The notes under the pieces are model-generated. The model did not search any database and was not told where the DNA came from. It saw nothing but the letters and a program-made list of their open reading frames with translations. Below, piece by piece: positions 52,260-61,206 of a stretch of 64,000 nt of DNA. The first letter of the stretch is position 1. Each line of letters opens with the position of its first letter. The stretch lies in contig NZ_BDCG01000012.1 in assembly GCF_001613385.1 (NCBI RefSeq), positions 496,001 to 560,000 on the forward strand. Direction: 5' to 3'. The translations under genes and the position numbers were made by a program. Origin of the DNA: Nocardia flavorosea NBRC 108225. Its GTDB lineage: Bacteria; Actinomycetota; Actinomycetes; Mycobacteriales; Mycobacteriaceae.

Positions 52260-53990
52260 ATGCCGCAGTTCGAAGTTTCCCAGGAAGTCGTCTCCACTTT
52301 CGCGGAAGGTGAGGTGCTGCGACTCGACGCCCAAGCCATCGACTACGCGATAGTCGCGCTCTATTTCGTTTTCGTCCTCGGTATCGGCCTACTGGCCCGA
52401 AAACGCGTCTCGTCGAGTATGGACTTCTTCCTGTCCGGGCGGTCGCTGCCCGCCTGGGTGACGGGCCTGGCATTCATCTCGGCCAATCTGGGTGCCGTCG
52501 AAATCATGGGGATGTCGGCCAACGGCGCCGAATACGGTTTCCCTGCCTTCCACTACTTCTGGATCGGCGCGGTGCCGGCCATGCTCTTCCTGGGCGTGGT
52601 GATGATGCCGTTCTACTACGGCTCGAAGGTGCGCAGTGTTCCGGAGTTCATGCGCCGTCGCTTCGGCACCGGCGCGCATCTGGTGAACGCGCTCAGTTTC
52701 GCGATCGCCCAGGTGCTCATCGCCGGGGTCAACTTGTACCTGCTCGGCACCATCCTCAATGTGCTGCTGGGGTGGCCGCTGTGGGTCGCCGTGATCGCGG
52801 CGGCGGTGATCGTGCTGTCCTACATCACCCTCGGGGGACTGTCGGCGGCGATCTACAACGAGGTACTGCAGTTCTTCGTCATCGTGGCCGCGCTGCTGCC
52901 GCTCACCCTGATCGGCCTGCACCGGGTGGGCGGCTGGTCCGGGTTGCAGGACAAGGTGGCCACGTCCCCCGGCGGTCCCGAACAGCTGGATTCCTGGCCC
53001 GGTAACGCCCTGTCCGGTTTCGCCAACGATTTCCTGTCCATCCTCGGCATCGTCTTCGGCCTGGGCTTCGTGCTCTCCTTCGGCTACTGGACCACCAACT
53101 TCGTCGAGGTGCAGCGCGCGCTGGCAACACATTCCATCGCCGCCGCCCGCCGTACCCCGATCATCGGCGCCTACCCGAAGATCCTGATCCCGCTGATCGT
53201 GATCATTCCCGGCATGATCAGCGCCGTGCTGGTACCGCAGATGGCCGAGTACAAACAGGCCGTCACCGCGAACCCGGATATCGACAGCGACGTCACCTAC
53301 AACCAGGCGCTGCTGTACTTGATGAAGGAAGTGCTACCCAACGGCCTGCTGGGTGTGGGGCTGGCCGGGCTGCTGGCGGCGTTCATGGCCGGGATGGCAG
53401 CCAATGTATCTGCCTTCAACACGGTGTTCAGTATCGACCTGTGGCAGCAGTACGTCGTCAAGGACCGGTCCGATAAGTACTATCTGACGGTCGGCCGGCT
53501 GGCAACCGTGGGCGCCACCGTCGCGGCGATCTTCACCGCGTTCATCGCGGGCGGGTTCAGCAACATCATGGACTACCTGCAGACCCTGTTCAGCTTCTTC
53601 AACGCGCCGCTGTTCGCGACCTTCATCCTCGGTATGTTCTGGAAACGGATGACCCCGGCCGCCGGCTGGACGGGTCTGGTGGCCGGTACCGCGATAGCGG
53701 TCACGATCTTCGTCCTGAACGAGACGGGCGTGTTCTCGTTGTCGGGCCAGGGCGTCAGCTTCGTCGCGGCGGGTGCCGCCTTCGTGGTGGATATCGTGGT
53801 CAGCGTGGCCGTCACCATGGTGACCGCGCCGAAACCCGCCGCCGAACTCGTCGGGCTGGTGTACTCGCAGACACCGCGCGAAATGCGCACCGACCCGGAG
53901 GCCGCCACGCTGCCCTGGTATCAGCGGCCGGTGCTGCTGGCGGGTATCGCGCTGGTGCTCGTGATCATCCTCAATATCGCGACCGGATAG
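52260..53990 (+). CDS. Sodium:solute symporter (SSS family)
   Basis: A 576-residue membrane protein with about 13-14 helices, beginning with a 25-residue amphipathic stretch before the first helix (IDYAIVALYFVFVLGIGLLA). The family segments FFLSGRSLPAWVTGLAFISA and GGLSAAIYNEVLQFF match the SglT/vSGLT-type group of Na+-driven sugar or organic-acid carriers. The ATG is preceded by GAGGAG. A small membrane protein gene follows 10 bases later. The substrate is not predictable by eye. Confidence 0.88.
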   Translation: MPQFEVSQEVVSTFAEGEVLRLDAQAIDYAIVALYFVFVLGIGLLARKRVSSSMDFFLSGRSLPAWVTGLAFISANLGAVEIMGMSANGAEYGFPAFHYFWIGAVPAMLFLGVVMMPFYYGSKVRSVPEFMRRRFGTGAHLVNALSFAIAQVLIAGVNLYLLGTILNVLLGWPLWVAVIAAAVIVLSYITLGGLSAAIYNEVLQFFVIVAALLPLTLIGLHRVGGWSGLQDKVATSPGGPEQLDSWPGNALSGFANDFLSILGIVFGLGFVLSFGYWTTNFVEVQRALATHSIAAARRTPIIGAYPKILIPLIVIIPGMISAVLVPQMAEYKQAVTANPDIDSDVTYNQALLYLMKEVLPNGLLGVGLAGLLAAFMAGMAANVSAFNTVFSIDLWQQYVVKDRSDKYYLTVGRLATVGATVAAIFTAFIAGGFSNIMDYLQTLFSFFNAPLFATFILGMFWKRMTPAAGWTGLVAGTAIAVTIFVLNETGVFSLSGQGVSFVAAGAAFVVDIVVSVAVTMVTAPKPAAELVGLVYSQTPREMRTDPEAATLPWYQRPVLLAGIALVLVIILNIATG

Positions 53991-54000
53991 GACTACGACC

Positions 54001-54252
54001 GTGCTCTTCGATATCCGCACCATCGTCGGCGGCCTGCTCGGCCTCTACGGCATCGTCCTGGTGATTACCGGTCTGGTCCACGATACCGCCGCCGAAGAAG
54101 CCAAAACCGGCGGTATCAATGTGAACCTGTGGGCGGGCCTGGGCATGCTCGTCGTGGCCCTGGCCTTCTTGGCCTGGGCCCGGCTGCGCCCGGTGGCCGT
54201 CGACCGACCCGCACCCGACGCCGGGAGCGAAGAGCCGACCGGCCGGGACTGA
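54001..54252 (+). CDS. Small two-helix membrane protein, symporter partner
   Basis: An 83-residue protein with GTG start and two membrane segments (IVGGLLGLYGIVLVITGLVH and LWAGLGMLVVALAFLAWARL). It follows the symporter by 10 bases in the same operon. A small accessory subunit that stabilises or modulates the carrier is the simplest reading; this is inference. Confidence 0.72.
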   Translation: MLFDIRTIVGGLLGLYGIVLVITGLVHDTAAEEAKTGGINVNLWAGLGMLVVALAFLAWARLRPVAVDRPAPDAGSEEPTGRD

Positions 54253-54278
54253 CCACGGTATTCGACGCCGCAACGACA

Positions 54279-54309
54279 GCTACCGGTCCGCCCGAGGCGA
54301 ACCGGTAGC
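54279..54309. terminator. Hairpin after the symporter operon
   Basis: Perfect 9-bp arms GCTACCGGT and ACCGGTAGC around 13 bases, 26 bases after the small membrane protein stop. No T-run follows; probable terminator. Confidence 0.55.
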
Positions 54310-54490
54310 GTTCCGGGCCGGCCGAATCGGTGTCAGTCCGGCAGGCCGAGCGCGAAGCCGACGGCGATGAGCAGGCAACTGACGACTGATACAGCCACGA
54401 TGATCCACATCGGCCAAGCGTACGAAATCGTGCAAGCACATCGGTGACCGGGTCGCAGACTTGCCGTCCCGGCCGGCGCCGGCGCCGGCA

Positions 54491-54991
54491 TCAGGGGACT
54501 ACTTCGACCACATCGCCCGGGTTCAGATAGTGGTAGACGGCGACCGCGCCCGGCTCGGTCAATCGGATACAGCCGTGCGACTCGGCTTCCGTCGGCCCGA
54601 TGTGGAAGGCGATATCGCCGTTGAAGAACACCGCGTAGTGCATCGGGGCGTGATGCATGGTGCTCCAGTGGTAGGGGCGTTTGAAGTCCACGTCGAAAAC
54701 ACCGGGCGGGGTCTCGTAACCGTCCATCCCGTGCGACATCGGCGTCGGCCCGTAGACCACCTTGCCGTTGTCCATCAGCCAGACCTCGTTCGTCGACAGC
54801 CGCAGACAGGCGCGCGCCGCGGGTGAGCACGGAGCCTCGACCGGGATGATCGCCGGCACCCCGGGGACGTTGGGCCCGTTGGGCCACAGCGGCTCGGCGA
54901 CGGCGGGTGCCGCCGGCACCAGTACCGCCGCCGCGACCCCGGTGAGTGCGGCCATCCGGCGTATCCGCTGGGGGAAATAGCGATTGCTCAT
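54491..54991 (-). CDS. Secreted L,D-transpeptidase (YkuD domain)
   Basis: A 166-residue precursor; the ATG at 54991 has AGAGG upstream. A signal peptide ends around residue 32 (VPAAPAVA). The YkuD catalytic motif is ESHGCIRL with His139 and Cys141, and HHAPMHYAVFFNG is the preceding substrate strand. These enzymes cross-link peptidoglycan (3-3 links) or act on lipoprotein-peptidoglycan links. The protein is shorter than mycobacterial Ldt with Ig-like domains and contains essentially the catalytic domain alone. Confidence 0.88.
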   Translation of the reverse strand: MSNRYFPQRIRRMAALTGVAAAVLVPAAPAVAEPLWPNGPNVPGVPAIIPVEAPCSPAARACLRLSTNEVWLMDNGKVVYGPTPMSHGMDGYETPPGVFDVDFKRPYHWSTMHHAPMHYAVFFNGDIAFHIGPTEAESHGCIRLTEPGAVAVYHYLNPGDVVEVVP

Positions 54992-55160
54992 CTCGTACCG
55001 ACCTCTTTTCTCGATCCGCCGCCGATTCGGCGGGGCCAGCAAATCCAGAGCTAAGATCAAGAGAACTATTCGACGGTACTGAAGTTCGATGATTCATGGG
55101 CCGCATTCGCCGTAGACGCGCCGATCCGGGCGCAAATCCATGGCGGATACGGCCCACCGG

Positions 55161-56459
55161 TCAGACCACACTCCAACTGTCGGAGGGCGCACCACGTCGC
55201 CGGATGCGCCGCCGGCGCTGGTAGAACACCTCCTCCACCGAGACGTTGGGGACCTCTTCGACGATCCCGGCCAGTCGGCCTTCCAACTCGAGCTCCGCTA
55301 TCCGCCGGTGCAAGCCGGCACGCCGCTCAGCCGGCAACTGGGCCCACACCACACCGATCCGCCGCTGCGCGGGCTCCTCGGCAACGGCCAGCAAACGTAA
55401 CAGTGTGGGCCACAGATCGTCGGCGTTGGCCACCGAGGGCAGTTCGGAGATCTGTTCCACCGGCATCCGGGCAACCAGCCCGGCGACATACCGTTGCACA
55501 TCGGGGTGGCTTCGTTCGGCCAGCAACAGCAGCCCTTTCCACGGGCCGGGTCTGAACGCGACGATCAGCGATTCGACGATGGCGATGAGCGCGGCAGTAT
55601 TGGCGAAAATCGGGTTCATCGCCATCCGCTGCAGCCCGGGCTGACTGAATTTGGACACGAAGGTCATCAGTTCGGGCGCCGCGCCCCGCTGGATGGTGTG
55701 CGCCGCGAGCTTGCCCAGAGCCTCCGGAGTGGCCAGGGACAACAGGATATCCCCGATCCGGTAGACCACATCCGCTTCGGCGCGCGACATCACCGAGACC
55801 GCGGCCTCCTGCAGTTCCGGCGAGCCTGCCAGGACGTTCTCCATCATCCGGGGAATACGCTGCGATCCGCCATCCAGCAACTGGCGCAGTATGTTGCTGA
55901 CGGCGGGCGCGGAGTAGGCGTAGGCGGCGGAGAAGATGATGCCCTCGTCGTCGAGGGTTCCGCGTTCGACGGCTTCGACCATCTTCGGGGAGGCGTATTC
56001 GAGGAACGGCCCGGCGGTGATGTGGTCCTTACGGCGCAGGACCTCGTTCACGATCGCGACCAACGGCTCGGCCGCCATGATGTCGCCCAGTTCGCCGAGC
56101 GCCTTGGGATCCACATACGGTGTGCAGTCCGCCGCGTACTCGGTTTTGAGCATCGTGAGCGTATCGGCCGCGGCATCGGGGTACTCGACACCGACGGCAC
56201 CCGCGGCGCGGCCGGTCATCATGGGTGGCACGATGCGCTGAACCAGGGGCAGCGATACCTGCAGCGGGATGATCGGGATCAGGCGGCCGATCCGTTTGAA
56301 CATTTCGCCGTGGTATTCGAAGATCCGCCCGGAAATCCGCTGTTCGAGTTCGTGCAGGTGTTCGGCGCCGAGCCGTTCGAGATAGGCGATGCGTTCGACG
56401 GGAACATGGAGTGTGCGCGCCAGCAGGATCATCTGCGCGCGGGTGACCAGATCGCTCAT
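55161..56459 (-). CDS. Conserved hypothetical protein with repeated helical segments
   Basis: A 432-residue protein from the ATG at 56459 that overlaps the preceding small gene (ATGA). It is nearly all helical, with repeated segments such as EALGKLAAHTIQRGAAPEL and a hydrophobic stretch around IGRLIPIIPLQVSLPLVQRI. No transmembrane topology or catalytic motif is clear. It might resemble the helical regulatory N-domain of magnesium transporters, but this is weak. It forms an operon with the 74-residue gene upstream. Confidence 0.68.
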   Translation of the reverse strand: MSDLVTRAQMILLARTLHVPVERIAYLERLGAEHLHELEQRISGRIFEYHGEMFKRIGRLIPIIPLQVSLPLVQRIVPPMMTGRAAGAVGVEYPDAAADTLTMLKTEYAADCTPYVDPKALGELGDIMAAEPLVAIVNEVLRRKDHITAGPFLEYASPKMVEAVERGTLDDEGIIFSAAYAYSAPAVSNILRQLLDGGSQRIPRMMENVLAGSPELQEAAVSVMSRAEADVVYRIGDILLSLATPEALGKLAAHTIQRGAAPELMTFVSKFSQPGLQRMAMNPIFANTAALIAIVESLIVAFRPGPWKGLLLLAERSHPDVQRYVAGLVARMPVEQISELPSVANADDLWPTLLRLLAVAEEPAQRRIGVVWAQLPAERRAGLHRRIAELELEGRLAGIVEEVPNVSVEEVFYQRRRRIRRRGAPSDSWSVV

Positions 56460-56680
56460 TTCTCGAGTAGATCCCCGAACATGATCCGGCGCGTGATCGT
56501 TTTGAACGGCGGCGGGAAGAAGCGGATCATACCGTTGACCGCCTCGATGAGCAGTTCCTTCTCCTGTTGCTGGGCGCTGCGGAACAGTCCGAGCAGATCC
56601 TCGATCTCCTGGTCGGAGAGCATTTCCGAGGCTGCGGTAGGTCCGTTCAGTTCGCGGACGAGTTCGGTTTTGGCACTCAT
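56456..56680 (-). CDS. Small conserved hypothetical protein
   Basis: A 74-residue protein from the ATG at 56680, behind CAGGAG. It is helical and charged (EIEDLLGLFRSAQQQEKELL) with a Phe/Pro-rich middle (GMIRFFPPPFKTITRRIMF). Its stop overlaps the next gene start, so the two are co-translated. Family unknown; perhaps it binds the larger partner. Confidence 0.65.
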   Translation of the reverse strand: MSAKTELVRELNGPTAASEMLSDQEIEDLLGLFRSAQQQEKELLIEAVNGMIRFFPPPFKTITRRIMFGDLLEK

Positions 56681-57026
56681 TCTGCTCCTGTATCTCACTC
56701 GCGGGCCGGCAGCCGCGAATCCACCGCCGGTCCCGTGTATTACCCGCACGACGATATGCCGAATCCTCATGACCGTAAGGCCATTCACATCTGGCGTTAT
56801 CTGCCTGCAATTTGTCGTGTCTCACATCACGTCGGGTACGCGTGACGCTACCGCAGGTTCCGTTGCAGTCCTGGGGCCGCCGCCGTCTGTGTCCGTTCCC
56901 GGTGGGAGGTGTGTACGCGCTCCCCACCGCCGCAGCTGTCGCACATCAGTTGCGGCCCGGCCGCCGATCTGCCCGCGGCGCAACACCCTGGCTGCGGGCG
57001 GAGCGGACGGGACACCTCTCGGCCCC
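56681..57026. other. Gene-free stretch
   Basis: About 345 bases between the two-gene hypothetical operon and the end of the hydrolase gene. No credible small gene, palindrome or repeat was seen. Confidence 0.5.
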
Positions 57027-58022
57027 CTATGTCGAAGCGGGATCCGGAACGCCGGACGCCAGGTGCCGACGCAGGAACATCAGCTGATGATCGACGGCGG
57101 GCTCGAAGAACGGGTTGCCCGGCCAGACCCCGAAATGGTCGCAGGGATAGTGCCGGACCTCTGCCCGGGCGGCGAAGGCGGCCTTCGCGGCGGCGTACGG
57201 GGGCGCGCCGCGGTCGAAATCGGCGATTTGAACCAGAACCGGTAGCTGCAAACCGGCGGCTGCCCGGGCCGGTCGGTAGCCGGCGAGCTGCGGCAGCACA
57301 CTCGCGTCGATCTCGTTACGCCAGGTGGGTCCGGCCAGGGCGCGGTAGGACTCGTACCAGCCCTCCAGCGCCAGCGCCGCGGGCTCCCCGGGCCGGCCGA
57401 CAAGTGGGATGAGGCCCGGTCCGCCGGTCACCGCGTCCAGCTGCCGGCGCACGGCAGCGCCGGCACCCCGCAGTGTTGCCGCGACGCCGCCGGATCGGAT
57501 GGCCAGCGCGGCCGCGGCGCGGCCGTCGACCAGCGGGGTGAGCGAGACGACCGCGGCGAGCGCCGCCCGCGCGGTGGCCGATTTCTCCGGAGTGGCCCGG
57601 GCGGCCGCGGCCGCGGCGAAGACATGGCCACCGGACAGCGAAACACCCCACAGCACGATCCGGCTCGCATCGACCCCCGGGAGTTCGGCGGCCGCGGCAA
57701 CCGCCGACCGATAGTCGGCGAGCTGATCGGCCATCCGGACCCGCTGCCGGGGGTCGCCGCCGCTGGCCCCGAAGTACCGGAAGTCGAAGGCGAGGACGTC
57801 GATCCCGGCGGCGGCGTACGCGCGGGCGAACGGTTCGAGGCCGGAATCCTTCGTCCCGCCGAAACCGTGCGCCATCACCGCGACCGGTCGCCCGGCCGGG
57901 CCCGCGAGTTCGGCCGAACCGGCGGCGAAGTGCCAAGCGTGGCATATATCGGCGCCCGAGCGGAAGGTCAGTTCGGCGGGGCCGGTCGCGGCAGCGGGCT
58001 CAGAGGTGTGGTGCACAGTCAT
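57027..58022 (-). CDS. Alpha/beta hydrolase (dienelactone-hydrolase-like)
   Basis: A 331-residue protein from the ATG at 58022, preceded by CGAGGAATC. Motifs: MAHGFGGTKDSGLE, DFRYFGASGGDPRQR, the nucleophile segment LWGVSLSGGHVF (Ser in GVSLSGG) and a late YPCDHFGVW with the probable catalytic His. It overlaps the TetR gene by 23 bases and is third in the FMO-TetR-hydrolase operon. It could hydrolyse an ester or lactone made by the monooxygenase. Confidence 0.83.
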   Translation of the reverse strand: MTVHHTSEPAAATGPAELTFRSGADICHAWHFAAGSAELAGPAGRPVAVMAHGFGGTKDSGLEPFARAYAAAGIDVLAFDFRYFGASGGDPRQRVRMADQLADYRSAVAAAAELPGVDASRIVLWGVSLSGGHVFAAAAAARATPEKSATARAALAAVVSLTPLVDGRAAAALAIRSGGVAATLRGAGAAVRRQLDAVTGGPGLIPLVGRPGEPAALALEGWYESYRALAGPTWRNEIDASVLPQLAGYRPARAAAGLQLPVLVQIADFDRGAPPYAAAKAAFAARAEVRHYPCDHFGVWPGNPFFEPAVDHQLMFLRRHLASGVPDPAST

Positions 58023-58659
58023 GACGATTCCTCGAGGTGGTGGGTTCGGCGGGTGCGTAGATCGAGCGCAGCCAGACCGTGACCACCGATTCGATATAGC
58101 GTTCCCGGTCGAGCTCGGCCCCCAGGGTGAGGCGCTCGAGCAGGCGCTCGTTGAGCAGGAGCAGAACATCGGCGAGCGTGGCCGCATCTCCACCGGAGGG
58201 GGCACGACCCGCCCGGCGTTCGTCGTCGATCATGGCTGCGATCGAGGGAATGAAGGCCTGACGCTCGGATTCCCAGAGCTCACGTACCGCCGCGGAGGCG
58301 CTGCGTGCGTCGAGGACGGCGCTGTAGAGATGCCGGTGGCGGTCCCAGAAATCCACCAGCCCGCGGATCGTGCGTTCGATACGATCCGCCGGTTCCCCGG
58401 GGCCGACGAGGATATCGTTGACCGCGAATACTTCCTGGTAGATATCTTCCAGGGCGGCACCCACGGCGGCGGCCTTGTTCTCGAAATAGAAATAGAAGGC
58501 CGAGCGGGTCAGCCCGGCACGCCGGGAGATCTCGGCGATATCGACGGCCTCGAGCCGACCCCCGTTATCGCGCAACAGTTCGTCCAGCGCCACCAGCAGT
58601 GCCTCCCGGCGTTGTTCACCGCGCGGGGGGCCGCGCCGGTCGGTACGCGAGCGGACCAT
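58000..58659 (-). CDS. TetR family regulator, EthR-like
   Basis: A 219-residue regulator with the TetR helix-turn-helix (VDIAEISRRAGLTRSAFYFYFENK, about residues 38-62). The FYFYF core, WDRHRHLYSAVLDA and the LLLLNERLLERL segment resemble mycobacterial EthR. It shares one base with the stop of the monooxygenase gene (TGATG), so it is transcribed with it, unlike ethA/ethR of M. tuberculosis, which are divergent. It probably controls its own operon. Confidence 0.83.
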   Translation of the reverse strand: MVRSRTDRRGPPRGEQRREALLVALDELLRDNGGRLEAVDIAEISRRAGLTRSAFYFYFENKAAAVGAALEDIYQEVFAVNDILVGPGEPADRIERTIRGLVDFWDRHRHLYSAVLDARSASAAVRELWESERQAFIPSIAAMIDDERRAGRAPSGGDAATLADVLLLLNERLLERLTLGAELDRERYIESVVTVWLRSIYAPAEPTTSRNRHDCAPHL

Positions 58660-59990
58660 CAGCGGGCCGGCCCGGCGTGCGCGCGGGCCCGGCGCAGGCC
58701 GGCGGGCATCTCGGCGGTCCGCAGATCACGTTCGTAGACGAAGTAGTCCAGCTGCTGGGTATGCCGGGGGCGGTCCACGATATGCCCGGTGAAGCGCTGC
58801 CGGTCCTCCTCGATGACCCGCACCATCGTCTCCTCCGGCGGCGGCCGGTAGTGCCCGGCCGCGTAGGCGGCCACCAGCCGGGCCTGGCATTCCACGAACG
58901 GGAACAGGGTGGGGAACGGCTGCGCGAAACCGACGAACGCGAGACGGTCCACGCCGGGTTTGAGTATGCGTTTGTACAGGTCGATCCGGTTGTCCGGTGC
59001 GCTGATGAATTCGGGCTCGAAGAACGGGAAGGTGATGTTGTAGCCGGTGCAGTAGATGATGACGTCGAAATCCTTGTGCGTCCCGTCGGCGAAATGCACG
59101 GTGTCACCGTCGAGCCGGCGCACATCGGGTTTGGCCACCACATCGCCGGAGCCCAGCCGCAGCGGCAACTCCACGGATTGGGTGGGGTGGGCCTCGAAGA
59201 ACTTGTGGTTCGGTGCGGGCAGTCCGTATTTCACGGGGTCACCCGATATATATGGCGTGAACGTCTGCACGAGTTTGCGCTGCCAGGACAGCGGAACATA
59301 GGGAACGGTGCGGAAATAGCGGTCCGCCGGGGTACCGGCGAAATACTTCGGTACCACCCACGCGCTCGACCGGGTGGACAGCCAGACATCGTTGTCCATC
59401 GCCCGGGAGGACAGTTCGACGGCGATATCGGCGGCGCTGTTACCGATGCCGACGATCAGGATGCGCTTACCGTAGAGGTCCAGCGGGGTTCGCGGATCGA
59501 TATAGGCGTGGGAGTGGATGGCCTGCCCGGTGAATTCGCCCGGGAAGCCGGGGAACCGGGGATCCCAGTGATGGCCGTTGGCGACCACCAGCAGGTCGAA
59601 CTTCCGGTTCTCGCCGCGCTCGGTCGTGATTTCCCAGCCCTCGCCGACGGGGCGGGCGTGCCGGACACCGTTACCGAATTCGATGGACCGCTTCAGATCG
59701 AAGGCCGCCGCGTAACCCTCGAGGTACTCCTTGATCAGGCTGTGGTGCGGGAAATCGGGATAGGAATCCGGCATCGGATAGTCCCGGAACGACAGCTGAT
59801 ACTTCGAGGTATCGATATGCAGCGACCGGTACGCGCTGGAATGCCCGTTCGGATTCCCGAAGGCCCAGTTACCGCCGATCCGGTCCGAGGATTCGAAGCA
59901 GGTATAGGCGATCCCGTAATCGCCGAGCATCTTTCCGGTGGTCAAACCGCTGATTCCGGCGCCGATGACCGCGACGGTGGGGTTCGGCAT
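58659..59990 (-). CDS. Flavin-containing monooxygenase (class B)
   Basis: A 443-residue flavoprotein. FAD motif GAGISG at residues 10-15, fingerprint FTGQAIHSHAY at 153-163 and NADP motif GIGNSA at 181-186. The fingerprint ends in Tyr where Baeyer-Villiger enzymes usually have Trp, placing it in the FMO-like class rather than the classical BVMOs such as EthA. It would oxygenate N, S or ketone groups with NADPH and O2. It is first in the operon with TetR and hydrolase; the gap to the divergent alcohol dehydrogenase holds a TTGAC/GTCAA repeat. Confidence 0.87.
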   Translation of the reverse strand: MPNPTVAVIGAGISGLTTGKMLGDYGIAYTCFESSDRIGGNWAFGNPNGHSSAYRSLHIDTSKYQLSFRDYPMPDSYPDFPHHSLIKEYLEGYAAAFDLKRSIEFGNGVRHARPVGEGWEITTERGENRKFDLLVVANGHHWDPRFPGFPGEFTGQAIHSHAYIDPRTPLDLYGKRILIVGIGNSAADIAVELSSRAMDNDVWLSTRSSAWVVPKYFAGTPADRYFRTVPYVPLSWQRKLVQTFTPYISGDPVKYGLPAPNHKFFEAHPTQSVELPLRLGSGDVVAKPDVRRLDGDTVHFADGTHKDFDVIIYCTGYNITFPFFEPEFISAPDNRIDLYKRILKPGVDRLAFVGFAQPFPTLFPFVECQARLVAAYAAGHYRPPPEETMVRVIEEDRQRFTGHIVDRPRHTQQLDYFVYERDLRTAEMPAGLRRARAHAGPAR

Positions 59991-60067
59991 AGGCCCTCCT
60001 GCGTTTTTCGCTCCCTGACGGAGACCAGCCGACAGTGACGCCGGTCACCCGAACCGTAGGGTCACAT

Positions 60068-60081
60068 TTGACGCGTGTCAA
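60068..60081. promoter_or_regulatory. Inverted repeat TTGAC-GCGT-GTCAA between FMO operon and alcohol dehydrogenase
   Basis: A short perfect inverted repeat in the 172-base divergent promoter, 78 bases from the FMO start and 82 from the dehydrogenase start. GTCA half-sites recur nearby (ACCCTTGTCA). It is a candidate operator for the EthR-like regulator. Confidence 0.5.
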
Positions 60082-60162
60082 GAAAAATCGACCCTTGTCA
60101 GCCACGGTTGCCGGGCTTACTTTGTGAGTCACGTCATAACGGCCGGAGTCGAAGGAAACCCC

Positions 60163-61203
60163 ATGCGCGCACTGCAACTCACCGAACCCGGCCGACTCGA
60201 GATACGCGATGTGCCGACACCCGAACCCGGCCCGGGTGAACTGCTGATACGGGTCGGCGCCTCGGGAATCTGCCATTCCGACCTGCACGTTCTGCACCTG
60301 CCGTTCAAGGTCCGCGACGAACCCCTGATCCTCGGCCACGAAATAGCGGGCACGATCGCCGCGCTGGGCGACCGGGTCGAGGGGCGGACGCCCGGGGAAC
60401 GCGGGATCGTGTATCTGTGCTGGTCGTGCGGGAACTGTCCGGAATGCGCGAGCGGAAACGAGAACGTATGCCGCACGGCCGGCCGGGTCGCCATGCCGCC
60501 CTGCCCCGGTCTGGGCCCCGACGGCGGTATGGCCGAATACGTGGCCGTCCCCGCAGGTTCGTTCGTGCCCATCGGCGATATGGATTTCGTGGCCGCCGCG
60601 CCGCTGGCCGATGCCGCCCTCACCAGCTATCATGCCATCCGCGGCGCCCGCGATCAGCTGTATCCCGGGTCGACCGCGGTCGTGATCGGAGCCGGCGGCC
60701 TGGGCCATGTCGGCATCCAGATCCTGCGCGCCCTCACCGCGACCCGGATCGTCGCAGTGGACACCGACCCCGGCAAACGAGATCTGGCCGGCGAATGTGG
60801 GGCGCATGAGGTGCTCGCGGCCGGCGACGATACCGCCGACCGGATCATGGAATTGACCGGCGGACGCGGCGCCGAGGCGGTATTCGATTTCGTCGGAGTG
60901 GACGCCACCGCACAGCTCTCGGTGCGCAGCGTCGCCCCGAACGGCGCATACCGGATGATCGGCCTGGGCGACGGGGATCCCGGCATCACCGCCGGTCCCG
61001 CGGGCGGGCCCGGACTGCCGTGGGGCGCGACCGTCCGCAAATCCTACGGCGGCACCAAACGCGATCTCATCGACAGCGTCGCACTCGCCCGGGCAGGCAG
61101 TATCGAGGTCCGCACACAGCAGTTCCCGCTGGAGGACGGCGCCCACGCCTACGCACTGCTGGAACAGGGGCGTATCCGCGGACGCGCGGTCCTCGTACCG
61201 TGA
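60163..61203 (+). CDS. Zinc-dependent alcohol dehydrogenase
   Basis: A 346-residue medium-chain dehydrogenase from the ATG at 60163 (GAAGGAAA upstream). Catalytic zinc residues are in GICHSDLH and LGHEIAG; the structural zinc is bound by four cysteines in WSCGNCPECASGNENVC. The Rossmann motif GAGGLGHVG follows. It oxidises alcohols with NAD(P). It is divergent from the FMO operon, possibly sharing its regulator. The substrate is unknown. Confidence 0.88.
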   Translation: MRALQLTEPGRLEIRDVPTPEPGPGELLIRVGASGICHSDLHVLHLPFKVRDEPLILGHEIAGTIAALGDRVEGRTPGERGIVYLCWSCGNCPECASGNENVCRTAGRVAMPPCPGLGPDGGMAEYVAVPAGSFVPIGDMDFVAAAPLADAALTSYHAIRGARDQLYPGSTAVVIGAGGLGHVGIQILRALTATRIVAVDTDPGKRDLAGECGAHEVLAAGDDTADRIMELTGGRGAEAVFDFVGVDATAQLSVRSVAPNGAYRMIGLGDGDPGITAGPAGGPGLPWGATVRKSYGGTKRDLIDSVALARAGSIEVRTQQFPLEDGAHAYALLEQGRIRGRAVLVP

Positions 61204-61206
61204 GAC

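Noticed and set aside
54333..54410. Possible 25-residue membrane peptide (MWIIVAVSVVSCLLIAVGFALGLPD)
   Set aside because: Hydrophobic and plausible, but no ribosome site and too short to support without comparison.
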